Below, piece by piece: positions 40,575-52,460 of a stretch of DNA of 64,000 nt; within the stretch, counting starts at the first letter, position 1, and every line of letters begins with the position of its first letter. Origin of the DNA: Campylorhamphus procurvoides (Eukaryota; Chordata; Aves; Passeriformes; Dendrocolaptidae); contig WBMV01008321.1 of NCBI GenBank assembly GCA_013396655.1, positions 440,644-504,643 on the forward strand, in the 5' to 3' direction. The position numbers and the translations under genes were made by a program. Below the pieces are notes generated by a model. It saw only the letters and a program-made list of their open reading frames with translations. It did no database searches and was not told the DNA's origin.

Positions 40575-40690
40575 TAGAGTGGAAATCTGGACTTGTCCTC
40601 AGTCCTGTCTCTGATTATCTGAGATTAGGCAAATTGTTTCCTTTTCCTCAATTCAAATGTAATGTTTTGAGAACCTTAAATGAAAATTTT
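40575..40690 (+). mobile_element. MIR-type core SINE remnant
   Basis: TCAGTCCTGTCTCTGATTAT, then GAGATTAGGCAAATTGTTTC, then CTTTTCCTCAATTCAAATGT, then AATGTTTTGAGAACC follows the forward MIR core (cctggctctgccact, ttgggcaagttactt, cctcagtttcctcatctgta, aaatggg). It is diverged and the ends are uncertain. Confidence 0.55.
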
Positions 40691-42289
40691 CAAATACATG
40701 CAGTGTATTATTACTTTTTAGCTCATAATGTTCATAAACACTCTTCTACAGAGGAATCCACAGAGATGAGAGGAAATCTAGTATGCCAAATTAAGTTCTT
40801 TGTTCAGCAGAGCTATGCAGAGAAATCATTGTTTTCAGTGTGAAGTAAAGTTGAGAAGCAACTTGTGGGGCAAGTAAGATGAGGTTGATTAATATTTTTT
40901 TTCAAATAACTTTTTTTTTTTTCCAAAATAAAAGTGCATTAATTCCTAAAGTAGAGGGGAGAAAATGAGACTATTTCAAGACCATCTCTCTGCCTGTGCA
41001 AAGGAAGCAGTAATATCTGGGAATAAGTGAAAAGGCTGGTTAAAGGAGGAATTTTGTTGTACATCATGAAGATAAGACTACATTGGAGAAGGGAAGACTT
41101 GCATTTCTTGAATGGTTCCAAAAATTTATTGAGGCCCTGAAATCCCTGTGCCTTATTACTAGAATTCAGTCCTTACACAATAAGGCTTGGGGACTCTTTC
41201 TGAGCCCTGCCATGCTCATTTGAGCAAGGGAGGTAGATCATCCTGATGCTTGGATTGTGTTGCTCCAGGATTTGCTTCTGGGAATGGGAGCATGTGTGGA
41301 GTTAAGGGATGAAAGTTTGAGGGCTTGCCCTGGTGGGCAGGTTTCATCAGGGTAAGTCCTAAACAGTGGGTGAAATCTTTAAAAGGGACAGTGGTTGTTG
41401 AGCTTTTCTGCAAAAACCTGTGATGAGTAATAAGTTGATGGATGGTCCAAGGTGCTTTTGTCCATACCTTATTCCTCTCTGGTATGCTCATTGCAGAACA
41501 TTTTATTTTCTATTTGAATCAGTACGATTATCATTGCATAGTGAAGCTGGTTTTCTCTGCTCTCATAAGTATTCTGTTTTAATTCAGCCACTAGAAATTA
41601 CTCCTAATAGTAATTCTTTCTGATTTTAATCTATACATTCACGCTGTTCTACTTTCATATAAATGTTCTTACATTTTCTGTTTCAGTCAAATAGAGTGAA
41701 TATGATTACAGTGATAGTAAACAGACAAAGGAATAGTGACATAAAATTACAACTATTTAAACTGTCTTTGAATAGAAATCATTTGAATCATAAGTAAAAC
41801 TTAAGAGACTGAGCCAATGAGTCTCTCTTCTTATCCATGATTAACTACTGACAATTGAGGTACCTGGTGAGCTGAATAAGGACTATCTCTTTATGTGAAG
41901 TACATGTCTAAAGATCAGGAATAATTACATTCCACATTAGCCTTCATAGCCTCCCTGACCTGGTTAATTAATTTTTTGCTAGGATAATAATAGTAGAAAT
42001 AGATTTAAAGATATGCTTCATCATTAAGTATGCAACTGACCTCCAATTTTAAGAGCCAAACCTTTCATTTATTGCCTTTTGGAGACAGGTTAAAGCTCCT
42101 TGCAGAGAGCTTGCTAAAAATGCACAGTCTGGAATGTAGTTATTGTCAGTTCAGCTATGCTCTCTGTGGTTGTCTCTCTTTGTAAACTCTGCTTAGGGTT
42201 GATAAGCAAAAGCCATGGTGATGCTACTGTTCCAGCACTAGGGAAATATTCTCCCCTACTTTTTTTCTTTTCTTTACGTCCTTTTTTTT

Positions 42290-43330
42290 TTTTATTGATC
42301 ATGAAACTGATCCCCTTCCAGCAAGCTCTGCACAGGACCAAATAAAGCCACTAAAAGCAATTTGATACTTCTATTGGCAGGGTACACAGATCAGATACTC
42401 CCTTGAAAGACAGAGAGAGTTATAAACAAAGCTTAGAAGTCCAGGAATAGCCCCCAGCTTCAGCAAACCCTTAAAATATTTTGTAATTGTATCTTCAATC
42501 ATGAATTAGCCAGGAAAAACAGACCTTTTTTGCCTTTATATTTCACTGCTGTATGCTGTTTTTAATTGCCCACAGGCATACTGTTGTGATCTTTGGAAGT
42601 TTAAAACCAGGATAAAAATGCAAATCTAATTATTTCTTTTATCTAATCTAATTAACTTTTACAAGTAATGATACATGCACTGCAGCCTCCATCAAACATT
42701 TTAATAATGATAGTTCTGGATTAAAGAATAGGTAAATGTGTTGTAATTCATAAATGGTCAAGATTATGGCAGTAGAAAATGTTAAATATTGTGGTGGCTT
42801 AATAAACTATAGCTGCAGTTTATTAATTTACAGTAGAAAGGATGAATTTCCTTTAAACTCCAGTTTGCTTGTGAACTGATTCCTAACCATCACTGGTATA
42901 TATTTTTACTGCTTTTTAAGCAGTTCAGTATTAAAAATAATATGTGTCTAACTCCCTTCTGCAATGCGGTTGTGTGCACATGGAAGAGAAATTCTGTTAT
43001 GTGCCTGTAACTTGTAATTGGCTGCTAAATCGCTGATTCAAATTCACGGGGCTCTGCTGTAGGTGTGGCATGACGGCTTCTGTCCAGCTCATAACTTGCT
43101 TGGTGTAAATTGAAACTGATCCAATGGAGAAAAGACAAATATGCTAAACATCAAAGTCAAATGTTTCATATTTATTATTACATACTGGCTTATTAATGAG
43201 TTTTAAAGTCCTTATGTGATAATTACTCAAGCAAAAGATCTATTATAGCCCAGCTTTTCCCAATGAAAGGCTTTTTGACTGGCTGGCTTGGAATTTTCTG
43301 TCAGCTGTATGGAAAGAGAAATGATGTAGA
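42290..43330. promoter_or_regulatory. Candidate conserved intronic regulatory block
   Basis: This kilobase has no recognised repeat and a dense set of developmental motifs. It includes a perfect POU octamer ATGCAAAT at 42618-42625 directly followed by TAATTA at 42627-42632 and again at 42649-42654, several more TAAT cores (for example near 42700, 42830 and 43190), and a LEF/TCF ATCAAAG at 43150-43156. SOX6 introns in vertebrates are known to be rich in conserved non-coding elements, so this is a plausible one. Conservation itself cannot be seen here, and AT-rich sequence inflates TAAT counts. Confidence 0.3.
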
Positions 43331-46300
43331 ATCCTTACCTTCTCTGAGCAGTATATGCTATAATAAATATTCTGGTGATGCTCTCTATCCTTTATTCAGC
43401 CTTTTCTGTACTACAAATTCTTTACTGTGACAGTGTAGTGGTGGCCTAAGCAAAAAGACACCATGTGCAAAAGGTTCATGCTCCAGTGCTACTTGTAAGC
43501 TTCAGATCTTTCACCTTGGTCTCGCATTTGCCAGGATCCTGTTAGCTGCTCTGCTCCTGAGGCCCTCAGTCCCTGGAAACAAGTTTTATCCTGGCAAAGC
43601 AGAATGTAGTTCTGGATTTGACTCTTACCTCAATCCTCAAAACTGTATGCAGTAATGAGGGGGTGTTGGGTTTTTAAAATTTTTTACTGTGACCTTTTAA
43701 GAGTTAAATTAACTGTCTTGCAGTTTCCTAATTCACTATTCGATGTTTTTTCTTTTTTCTTATTTCATCTACCCGAGTCTAAACAAATTGTATTTAATGC
43801 AAAAATTAAGCCTTGTGTATCTCTTTCATATGACTTCTCTAATTATAGAGCAGTAAATGGTAGAATAGCATATGTTAGCAACATGAGCAGCAGTCTATGA
43901 AATGAGCTACAAGTTAATAAAATGATCTTGTGGTGGTGTTGGCCAAATGTTAGCACACATGTTTTGAAAAGTGGTATTTCAACAGACTTGAAGAATAGGA
44001 CTTTGGCACATGGGTGCTGAACATGATCAGTGTGGAAGTTAGTTAAACCAAAGTAAATGTCATTGTTTCTTAGGCTCATGTTGGTGCAGAAAATGATAGT
44101 AGCTGTCCTCCCACTTTCCCTCTCCCACGTGTGTTTTAAAATTAAAAATGAAGACATAGGCAACCCCAGTTTAAGTCCTGCTGCGTTTGCTCTGGGCGTG
44201 CTGTACTGTGCTCTCACCAGTGGCTTAAGAGGTTGTTCTCAGCTGAGGCTGTGCCAAAGCCAGGGGCTAACATCTCATTGATTCTATTGAGCCCAAACAC
44301 TTGTTCTACAGCTTTTGCGTACAGAAGGGCCTCAGATTTGAGCCCTTTAATTTAGAGGCAGATCATAACCAGCCCCCGAATAAGAGCAGAGGGTCAAGCA
44401 AATACTTGCTGCCCACCTGTAGTGCTGCCCAGGGGTCACTCTCGGCAGGTGGTCTACCCATTCCAGTAGGGTGTGGAACAACATGCCGTGGCTGCCTCAG
44501 TGCTTGTGGAGCCAGACACCCTGGTCTAGCTCCCAAAGAGTTTGGCAGAGATTATGCTCTGAACCTCTCTGGTGCTGTTCTTCTGGTAGCACAGGTCCAC
44601 ATCACCCCCTCTATCAGTCTTCATGATGTTCTCTTTTCAATATTGCAATACTTGGAATAACACAGTAGTAATGTACTGTTCGCTCCAGCACAGAAAACCA
44701 GTTTCCTTTCAAAGTGGCACATGCACAAACTGAAGTGGATAACTGGGAGTGGAAGTTGTGCCAACTGGCAGCCTATTCCACAGGACTGATCCTGTGAAGT
44801 CTTACTTGCTTGAGTAATACTTGCACAGCCGGTATTTGATGACTTGTATGCTAAGTGTTACTCACATAAGTGGGCTTTGCAGAATTGAGCACCTCACCCA
44901 AGGAAGGACTTATGATATTAGTATTGTGGTTGGAATATCAAAGGTATCAATGTGGCATGGATTTTAGGAGATGTAATTTGTTTTATTATACAAACAGACG
45001 TATGTGGAAAAAACCGACAACCATTTGTGCATGCCAGCTCTTTTTCATGTCTTACATCAGTGTTACATTGAAACATATTCCAGGACTCTCAGAAAATGTT
45101 TGAGATATTGGCCTTTCATTTTTAATTAGTTACTTTTTCAGTGATGATTTTTGTGATTGACAACTGTGTGATGGCCAAGAGGGAAAACAATCAGGTTTGG
45201 GTGGTGTGGGTTTTTTCTAAATGGCCCCACCCCCCACCCTCCCGACTATTTGACACACTTATCAGGAGATACTGAGTAAAGAAATAAAAGTTAGTATTGA
45301 AATTACTTGATTTATAAAGATATTCAGATATACAGGCAAGACTGGAATGTGATGATATCAAAGGTCAAAATTTCTGTCTGCAGAAGCAGGTATTTGGAGG
45401 AAAATGATGAAGTACAGCCCCACATAAAAAGGCCAAAAGCATTTAACAAATAAATTGTAAAGTAGAAATCCCACAGTAAACCCTTAAATTTATCAGATGG
45501 ACTAAATCCTGGCCTAAGGAATCAAAGTGGGTTTTAGTTGTAATTGTGAGAATATTCCAGAATGTGAGTGTATTACTGAAGCAATTTGAGCATAAAAACT
45601 TATTTTTAATATATTTAATGTTATGACTGCAAGAAATAAGTAAGTGCATCGCTCTCTGAATGCATTCAGGAATTATGAATTCACATAAAGGAAGTAGTAG
45701 TATGTGCAATCCGGCAAATGAGCAAACTAGATGCTGTTTAACATTTGGTATACACTTGATGGCATGTAAATAGAAGTAAAGTGAATGAATATTTCTAATA
45801 TTTGCTGTCTTACACAACCAGCTAATCCAGCCACTCACAAAACTGTCAAAACATAATTCTTAAGGAAGGTAAATGGCCTTGCCTGGGATTTAGCTATCTC
45901 ATCTTAAAGTTGTTGTTCAAGTAAGGAAAAATTTGTTTGTGACTGCAGTTTACACACCATTTCCTTATGTCTGTAACAATAGAAACCCCTCTCCCCAAAT
46001 AATTAGATAATATAATGGCTTGTGTTGTATGCAAGGCTTTTGCTTCCTTGAAAGTACTAGTCTTTTATATAAATCTTGTATATATCATCTTCAGCAAGTT
46101 GGGCATTTGCACAGCTTGGGTAAATTATGTCTATATTGAGAATCTAGAAGTTACACAGTGTGCATTCCATACTTGAGGGATGGGAAATAAAAATTGATAT
46201 ACTGTGCGGCACATGATATAACACAGTGAAATATCTTTTAAATTCCAGAGGGATACACTGACATCACCATGCTTAATTCACATGCAGTAACTCCCACAAA

Positions 46301-46994
46301 ATGTTATTAACTTTAAATTGAAATTTGCAATCATTCAGTAAAAAGAAAATAAATGATGTAAACAGTATACAATGGTGCATTATGAAATGCTGAATTCATC
46401 TTATTCACCCACCCAAAATGACAGTATAAGAAAATATTAAAGTTGTAACACTAAATAATAAAAGCAAAGAAATTCACAGTTGATGGTGAAGTGTGAAATC
46501 CATCTTGAGACACATCACCGCCTCACAGTATGGAAGGGCACTTCTGAGTTAGGGAACTTTATTTTAAAGTAATGTATTAGTCATTTTTATTCTGTAAATG
46601 AGAGATTAACCAGTTAGAGGAATATATAGTTAGTTTAGAATCTAGATCAGGTAGATAAATGAGTATTGTGGCTACTTGCTACAGGTAACAAGATAGTGCA
46701 ATATATACCTAATAGCCTAAGCATAGACTGAGATTCTGTATTTGACAAAACAACGTATATAATATAAATACAGAAATAAACTGTTCTCAGAAGAGGGGGT
46801 ACAGCATTTGTTTTTGCTCTGATGAGTGATTTGTATGAAGAACGCTACTATCACATTTCTAGCTTTGCCTTTTCCATCTCATTTAATTTTATTGGTGATA
46901 TATTTTCAGGATACTCATCTCCTCTGTAACTGCATATCTGAGTGTCTCATAAGCTGAAGTGTATTATCCTCACAACGCTCTTTTGCGGCAGAAT

Positions 46995-47170
46995 AAAAAG
47001 CATATAGATATTTGGGGGCATCTAATTTTAGATATCTAATTTGGGTGACTGAATTAGGACTTTTGGCTCCATATATAAAGCAGTCCAGGTGCTGTGAATT
47101 ACCTTCTGTTGATTAGACAACGAGGTTCCTAATTTAAGCACCTTAGTTAAATTTCCGAAGTGACTCGATC
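46995..47170. repeat. Possible ancient amniote repeat
   Basis: GGGGGCATCTAATTTTAGAT, then CTAATTTGGGTGACTGAATT, then GGACTTTTGGCTCC, then GAGGTTCCTAATTTAAGCAC resembles repeats with 'ggcacctaa / ttaggtgcc' phrases common in other sauropsids. The copy is much decayed and the family is not identified. Confidence 0.28.
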
Positions 47171-48423
47171 CAGTTCTTATATGAAATTTGACAGACCTGA
47201 AATCTGTGGTTTCAGCATTCATAGGGTGGTCCTCTAACATCTTGATTGTACTTTTTATCATGACTTTGTCAGTGTATCACTCTCCTTAATTTAGTCTGTT
47301 GGAGCTTGTAGCCTGAGTGAATCCACTTCAGCCAGAGAAATATTTGTTCGTTCCTCTCACCCACTGCCTGGCCTCAAATGAAAACCATTTTAGCTGGCTT
47401 GAGTCTCCCATGTGGCCGAACTGTTGACCAGAAGTACAGCCATTGTCATAGAAAGAGATGCAAGTGGAGAGGCTGTGCTCAGTGAATTCTGTAGATTTCC
47501 AGAATCCATGTGTTTTCCTTACTGATGTAGAGCAAATTCCATGGCTGAGAAACATCCTTTGAACAGTGGCTTATTGTGGAGAGAAAATAATTTTTTATTT
47601 AAAGAATGCCTAGGTTTCTTGGCGGTCCCTTGCAGTTTGTAAGGCTTTCAGAGACTTACTTGAAACAGACATTAAATAATGTTTTTTATTTAACCAAAAT
47701 TGGCTCTTTTTAAATGGAGATCTTGCATGCCACATTTTAGGCCAGAATATATTTTTACAGTCAAGTTATAAAACTCTGAAAAAGGGGGCTTATAATGGAA
47801 AGGTTGACACAACGTTAATTTTAGTGTTGTAAATGCAATGGTATAATTTTGGAAAAAAGCCTTTATAGCTCTGCTAAGATATTAATTGCAGGAAATTACA
47901 GCATATCCTATTAAAGTATTATGTCAGTGGCATACATAGCATATAACACCTTTGCATATTCTCCCTTGTTTTCACGGGAACGTTTTGCATTTTGATGCAA
48001 AGAGTAAAGAGTAGGTGGATAAAGTGGCTCAGTTCCTGATCACTTTTGCTCAAGGGAGAAAATCCAGCCTGGCTAATGCTTACTTATGGACTACTCTAGA
48101 AATGGGCCTTCTGTTAATGGGGTAAATCTGAGATGGGCATTGAGGAATGAAATAAATTCTGCTCAAATGAATGTCTTTACATTGTTTTGTGACTTTTGGA
48201 TCAGGGTTTTTGATTTGAACCAATCCTTACTCACACAAATCGGGTTTAGCCAGACTCTTTCAAGAATGACAACTATTTTTATGACACACTTATTTTTGCT
48301 GAAAGTGGCTGACTTTTCATTTACTTATACTTACAGAATCATTCTTGACTGTTACTATGACTGCATACCAGACACACTTTTAGATTTCTGTTCAGTTAAT
48401 AATTCAGAAATGCATTTTATATG

Positions 48424-48474
48424 TATATATATATATATATACCATATACACCATATATATATATTTATATATGG
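48424..48474. repeat. (TA)n microsatellite with adjoining hairpin
   Basis: Nine TA units run from 48424 to 48441, followed at 48451-48474 by CCATATATA and TATATATGG arms around a six-base AT loop. It probably varies in length between individuals. Confidence 0.9.
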
Positions 48475-50339
48475 TGGAGGTGAAGCTTGTAGATCCCTGT
48501 TAAGTTGAACAATGTAGACAGGTGTACATTGCATTGTACAATTTTTATTACTAAGAAGTAGGTTATTTATTGAATTTCTGTCACTTTTAGTGTAGCAGAG
48601 ACATGGTATAATAGCATATTTTCTTTACAGAAATTTGCTTTCATAAGGGAATTTTTTGTTAATATCTTGATTTTAATATACAGTAGCAACAGTTTTTTTC
48701 TGACCGTCAGATCTTTCAGAACAAATAGGCCACCTCTTCATAGTTGTGAAGTACCTCATTTTGTAGCTTTTCATTGCTACAGTGACACAAATTTGCAGTG
48801 AGGAGTATGAGTAACAATATGCACAGGTTATTTCTAATATAGAAATGGGACCTGGAGTCTTGATATCTTATGCATATTCCCCTCTGACAACAGCGGAATG
48901 TGCACGATTCTTTACACAAAAAAATAAAAGCTGTGACTGTTGTACAGTTGATGAGTTTTTAACAAGATAGGAGAAAAGGCCTTCTCAAAGACCCCACTGA
49001 TATGCAAGTTCATTGGACCGTTGATGTTTTCCATTAATTGCAAAGCTTTAGCATATAACCATCAACTATATCTGGTTTTACTTATCAAATCCAGAACTGC
49101 TTTTTCTCTGCCTGCTGAGCAGGGAAAACTCCATGCTGTACCAGTTTCTTTTTACTTGGGTCCCCGAGTAACATCAGGATTAAAGCTGTCAGAACAGTCA
49201 GACTTCTTTATTTTGTGGTTTTAAATACAAAGCGTAATATTGTTGCTTGAGAAATGTTATGCTTTAAATGTGTTAGTTAAAAGTCGCAGAGTGGGCGAAA
49301 TAAAAAAAGGTCCCTGTTAATAGCAGGCATTGAAATATTGCTTTCACCATTTCATGAAAAGAAGATACAACTCTGCACTTTAATTTGTTTTTATTCTACA
49401 TCACTAACTTGTCTGTATTGGCTTAATCCTACTCTCAAGGATAAGGAAAAACTCATGGTCAACTTAGTGAGAGTTTTGCTTCATTGAATGCAGTGCAGGG
49501 TGCCATTTCCTCAGCTGGTGTTGTTCATGTTCTCTCCACTTATGTCAGTATAATACTAGAAGTACAGAATTAGGCCCTCTTTTTAAATACAGAAAGAGCT
49601 CAAAGCTGTGGAAACGACAGCATTTCATTTGGGTTTTTTTATTCACTGTAAAATATTCCTTCACTCTATGTGTGCATTTATATTTGTGGATAAGTGTGTC
49701 CATCCAGCATAGAGGGCTCAGAAGTACCTGATGTGTTGTATATGAATATTTTTGTCTTTCACGTGTTTACTTCAGTTCTTTGTGCAATTAATTTTTTTAA
49801 TCACTCCCTTTGTTTTATCCAGAACAACATAGATGTGTCTTTGTGATAATATTTTGTAAAAAACCCCAAAACTAAAATGATATTCTTGTTATATTACTTT
49901 CGTTTTTGGTTTGCTTTAATTTAGAAAAGACTCTCTTCCCTAGACAAGGCTATAAATATATAATTTTGTTATTTACCTTATTGTTTTGCTATCAGTTGAA
50001 ATATGCATACATTTTAGATGTAGCTTTAGGAGGAGCAGAATATACTAGTAATTTATACAATAGGCACTAATGATTATTGACCATTAAAGAGTAATAAAAC
50101 ATTTCCTGTGTGAAATAGATTTAGCATCAAATGTCTTTATTTCTAACAGTAAATGTTTCAGGTTTACTTCATGGACATTAATGTCACTACATAGAGGTAA
50201 AAACCTGGCTACACTCCGACAAACAGAGGTCACTTTTTAATAAATGAATAGAATTGCAAGCAAAAGAAAAAAATACTTTGAAGAAAGTCCTGGGCTCATG
50301 TGTATATTAACCAGAGCAGACGAAATGATTTATTGGGTT

Positions 50340-50620
50340 TTATACACAATCTGTAAAGGGTAAGCATTGCTAACAGAATGAGTGGCAGCCTCAGGGAGCT
50401 GAGTAGCCCCCAGGGACCAGCCTTTGTTCCTCTGGACTTGACAGGCATGTGTCCCTGTTAAATGAGGGCTTAATTTCTCTCATATGTGCACAATTTCCAA
50501 GCTCAACAAAGGCAGCCAGGACTGGAGCTATTTAAAAGAGCCAGCTCAGGAGGAAGCATTCCTGGAGAAAGGGGATGCTAAGGGGCTAATTACTCACTAT
50601 AGTTCAGCAACTGATTTTTT
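50340..50620. promoter_or_regulatory. Candidate enhancer with inverted SOX motifs
   Basis: CCTTTGTT at 50421-50428 and AACAAAGG at 50505-50512 are exact reverse complements and match the SOX/TCF HMG-box core, 76 bases apart. Nearby are GCATTCCTGG (TEAD-like) near 50556 and a CTAATTAC homeodomain-type site near 50586. No repeat is recognised. A SoxD or SoxE dimer site allowing auto- or cross-regulation of SOX6 is conceivable. This is motif inference only. Confidence 0.28.
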
Positions 50621-50664
50621 TTTCTTTTTTTCTTTTCTTTTTTTTTTTAACTTGAAAAAAAAAA
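50614..50664. repeat. T-rich tract followed by A run
   Basis: About 35 bases almost all T (interrupted by a few C) end at 50648, and after AACTTG a run of ten A follows at 50655-50664. It is low-complexity sequence able to fold back on itself. Confidence 0.85.
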
Positions 50665-52426
50665 TCCCTTTGTTTTTTAAACAGGGTTTATTAACATGGA
50701 ACTGCCGCTCTCATTTAACAAAAACATACATTAAAATTACAAAGGTGTTATTTCTCTTTGTGAAATAGCTCCTTTAAAGGTCCTGTTGACCAAGAAAAAA
50801 AAATAGTGCATGCATTTCATTTTGAGTCTGCAGTGAAAATCATCATCTCTTTAAGCCCTTGGAAAGATTTTTTTTTTTCAAAATGTGCAGTGAAATAACT
50901 TTTCCAGTGTCTTCCTCTTGTTTCTCAGTCTTTCCTTGTCTCACATATAGTAGTAGGACTTCTCCTTAGTGCTTATTGCTTTTATGTAAATCTGATAATT
51001 AATATTGTCCAGATAAATGGTTCAGCATATATAAAACATATTAATATTTACTTAATTACATGTCTAGTATGGTATGCTTTTTATAAGCCTCTCAATACAT
51101 ATTTAAATATGTGTCTGGACCCAGAAGACTTTTATGGTGCATTTCAAGTAGTCTAGTGGTGCTTCTTCATACAAGAAGTAGGTCTTTTACTTCCTTTTCC
51201 CAGTGTGGGCCTTGTGTCCCTTCTGTGTTACTGCCAGTTGGCATTCTCTCTGGAGAATAGGTCAGTTGTTTGATAGTCATGTAATTTTTTTTAAAATGTG
51301 GAAAACACATTTATTTTCTTTGGGCAGTGCTAGCAAACTCTGTTGTTACCTTGAAAGAAAGATGACCCACTCCAGTGCAACAGGTTTGAAAATGTCATGG
51401 TCACCAGTAGCAAACCACTACATCAAGAAATAGTACGTGATTTCAGGCTTATTTCCTATTCTGAAACAAACAGGAAACTTTCTTGTGAAACAGGAAGCCT
51501 GTTTGATTCTTCTCAGTCAGAACATACTGATCCTCTTAAAATCAGAACCCAAACAGGTGGGTAAAAGTGTTCTCCCATTGCTCTGTGAGATCACGGGCTG
51601 AACAGTCTTCACCATGGCATAGGAGCAGGTGTGTGGACACGTGGCATCAAAGCTCATAGCTCGTGCTCAGGACACGGTGCATACACGTTTGTGGAAACTG
51701 AGACAACAGGAGCAGTTAGAGAGTGACCTCTGCAGAAGCAGCAGCTTGGATTGAGACAAGCCTTTGAATGTGAAAGGGATAAAATTGAGAAGCTAGAGCA
51801 TCTAATGGAGTGCTGCTTCCAACATTATATAGAGAGTTTGTACAGGTAGTATTAGCGTTGCGTCTTTGGCATAGGCCCTAGGAAATCTTAGTGAGATTAC
51901 TCACTGCCCAGTGTTACGGATTTTTTTTTCTTAAATTGGATCCCTCGTGTATGTTTTAAGGTGGGGGGTTTTTGTGCTGTGTTTGTTTTCTTTTCTTTTT
52001 TGTTATTTTTAATAACAGTGTTGGAGATTGTTATTCAGGCATTTTCAAATCAAGCCTGAACCAACCAAATTTGACTGTTTTCTTATTAAGCTATACATTT
52101 AACTTTGGATGCAAGACTTAATTATTTCAAGGCTAAGAACATAAGTTAGAAGAATGTCTTGTTGTCCCTTGCATGGCTTCTTTATCATGTAATTTTTGTA
52201 TGATAACCTTATTTTAAATTTTCAGTTCAAATGCCCTTTCAGAACCAATGTAATAAACTACATTATTATTATATTTAAAACATGATTATAATATATTATA
52301 ATGAATTATTTTTGAAATTTCTTGTGAAGCTTAGTCTCTCAGATCTACATTAAAAACTGTAATTCAAAAAGTATTAGAGAAATATTTTTTTTCCTAATTT
52401 CAGTATTTCCGCTCAGTATATCCATT

Positions 52427-52460
52427 ACATAATTTAGGCAACATAATTTAGGCAACATAA
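52427..52460. repeat. Tandem duplication of a 14-bp unit
   Basis: The unit ACATAATTTAGGCA occurs at 52427-52440 and 52441-52454 without mismatch, followed by a partial third ACATAA. The lack of divergence suggests a recent slippage event. Confidence 0.93.

Noticed and set aside
44301..44660. Open frame of 119 codons on the + strand in a GC-richer stretch
   Set aside because: Rare stop codons in GC-richer DNA explain the length; the peptide matches no family I know.
45443..45838. Open frame of 131 codons on the minus strand
   Set aside because: The composition is what AT-rich intron gives, with no family resemblance, no splice structure and no repeat-derived protein.
48086..48508. Open frame of 140 codons on the + strand, the longest of those listed
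   Set aside because: It runs through the TA microsatellite (repeating Ile/Tyr/His), has no recognised domain and lies inside a SOX6 intron; treated as chance.
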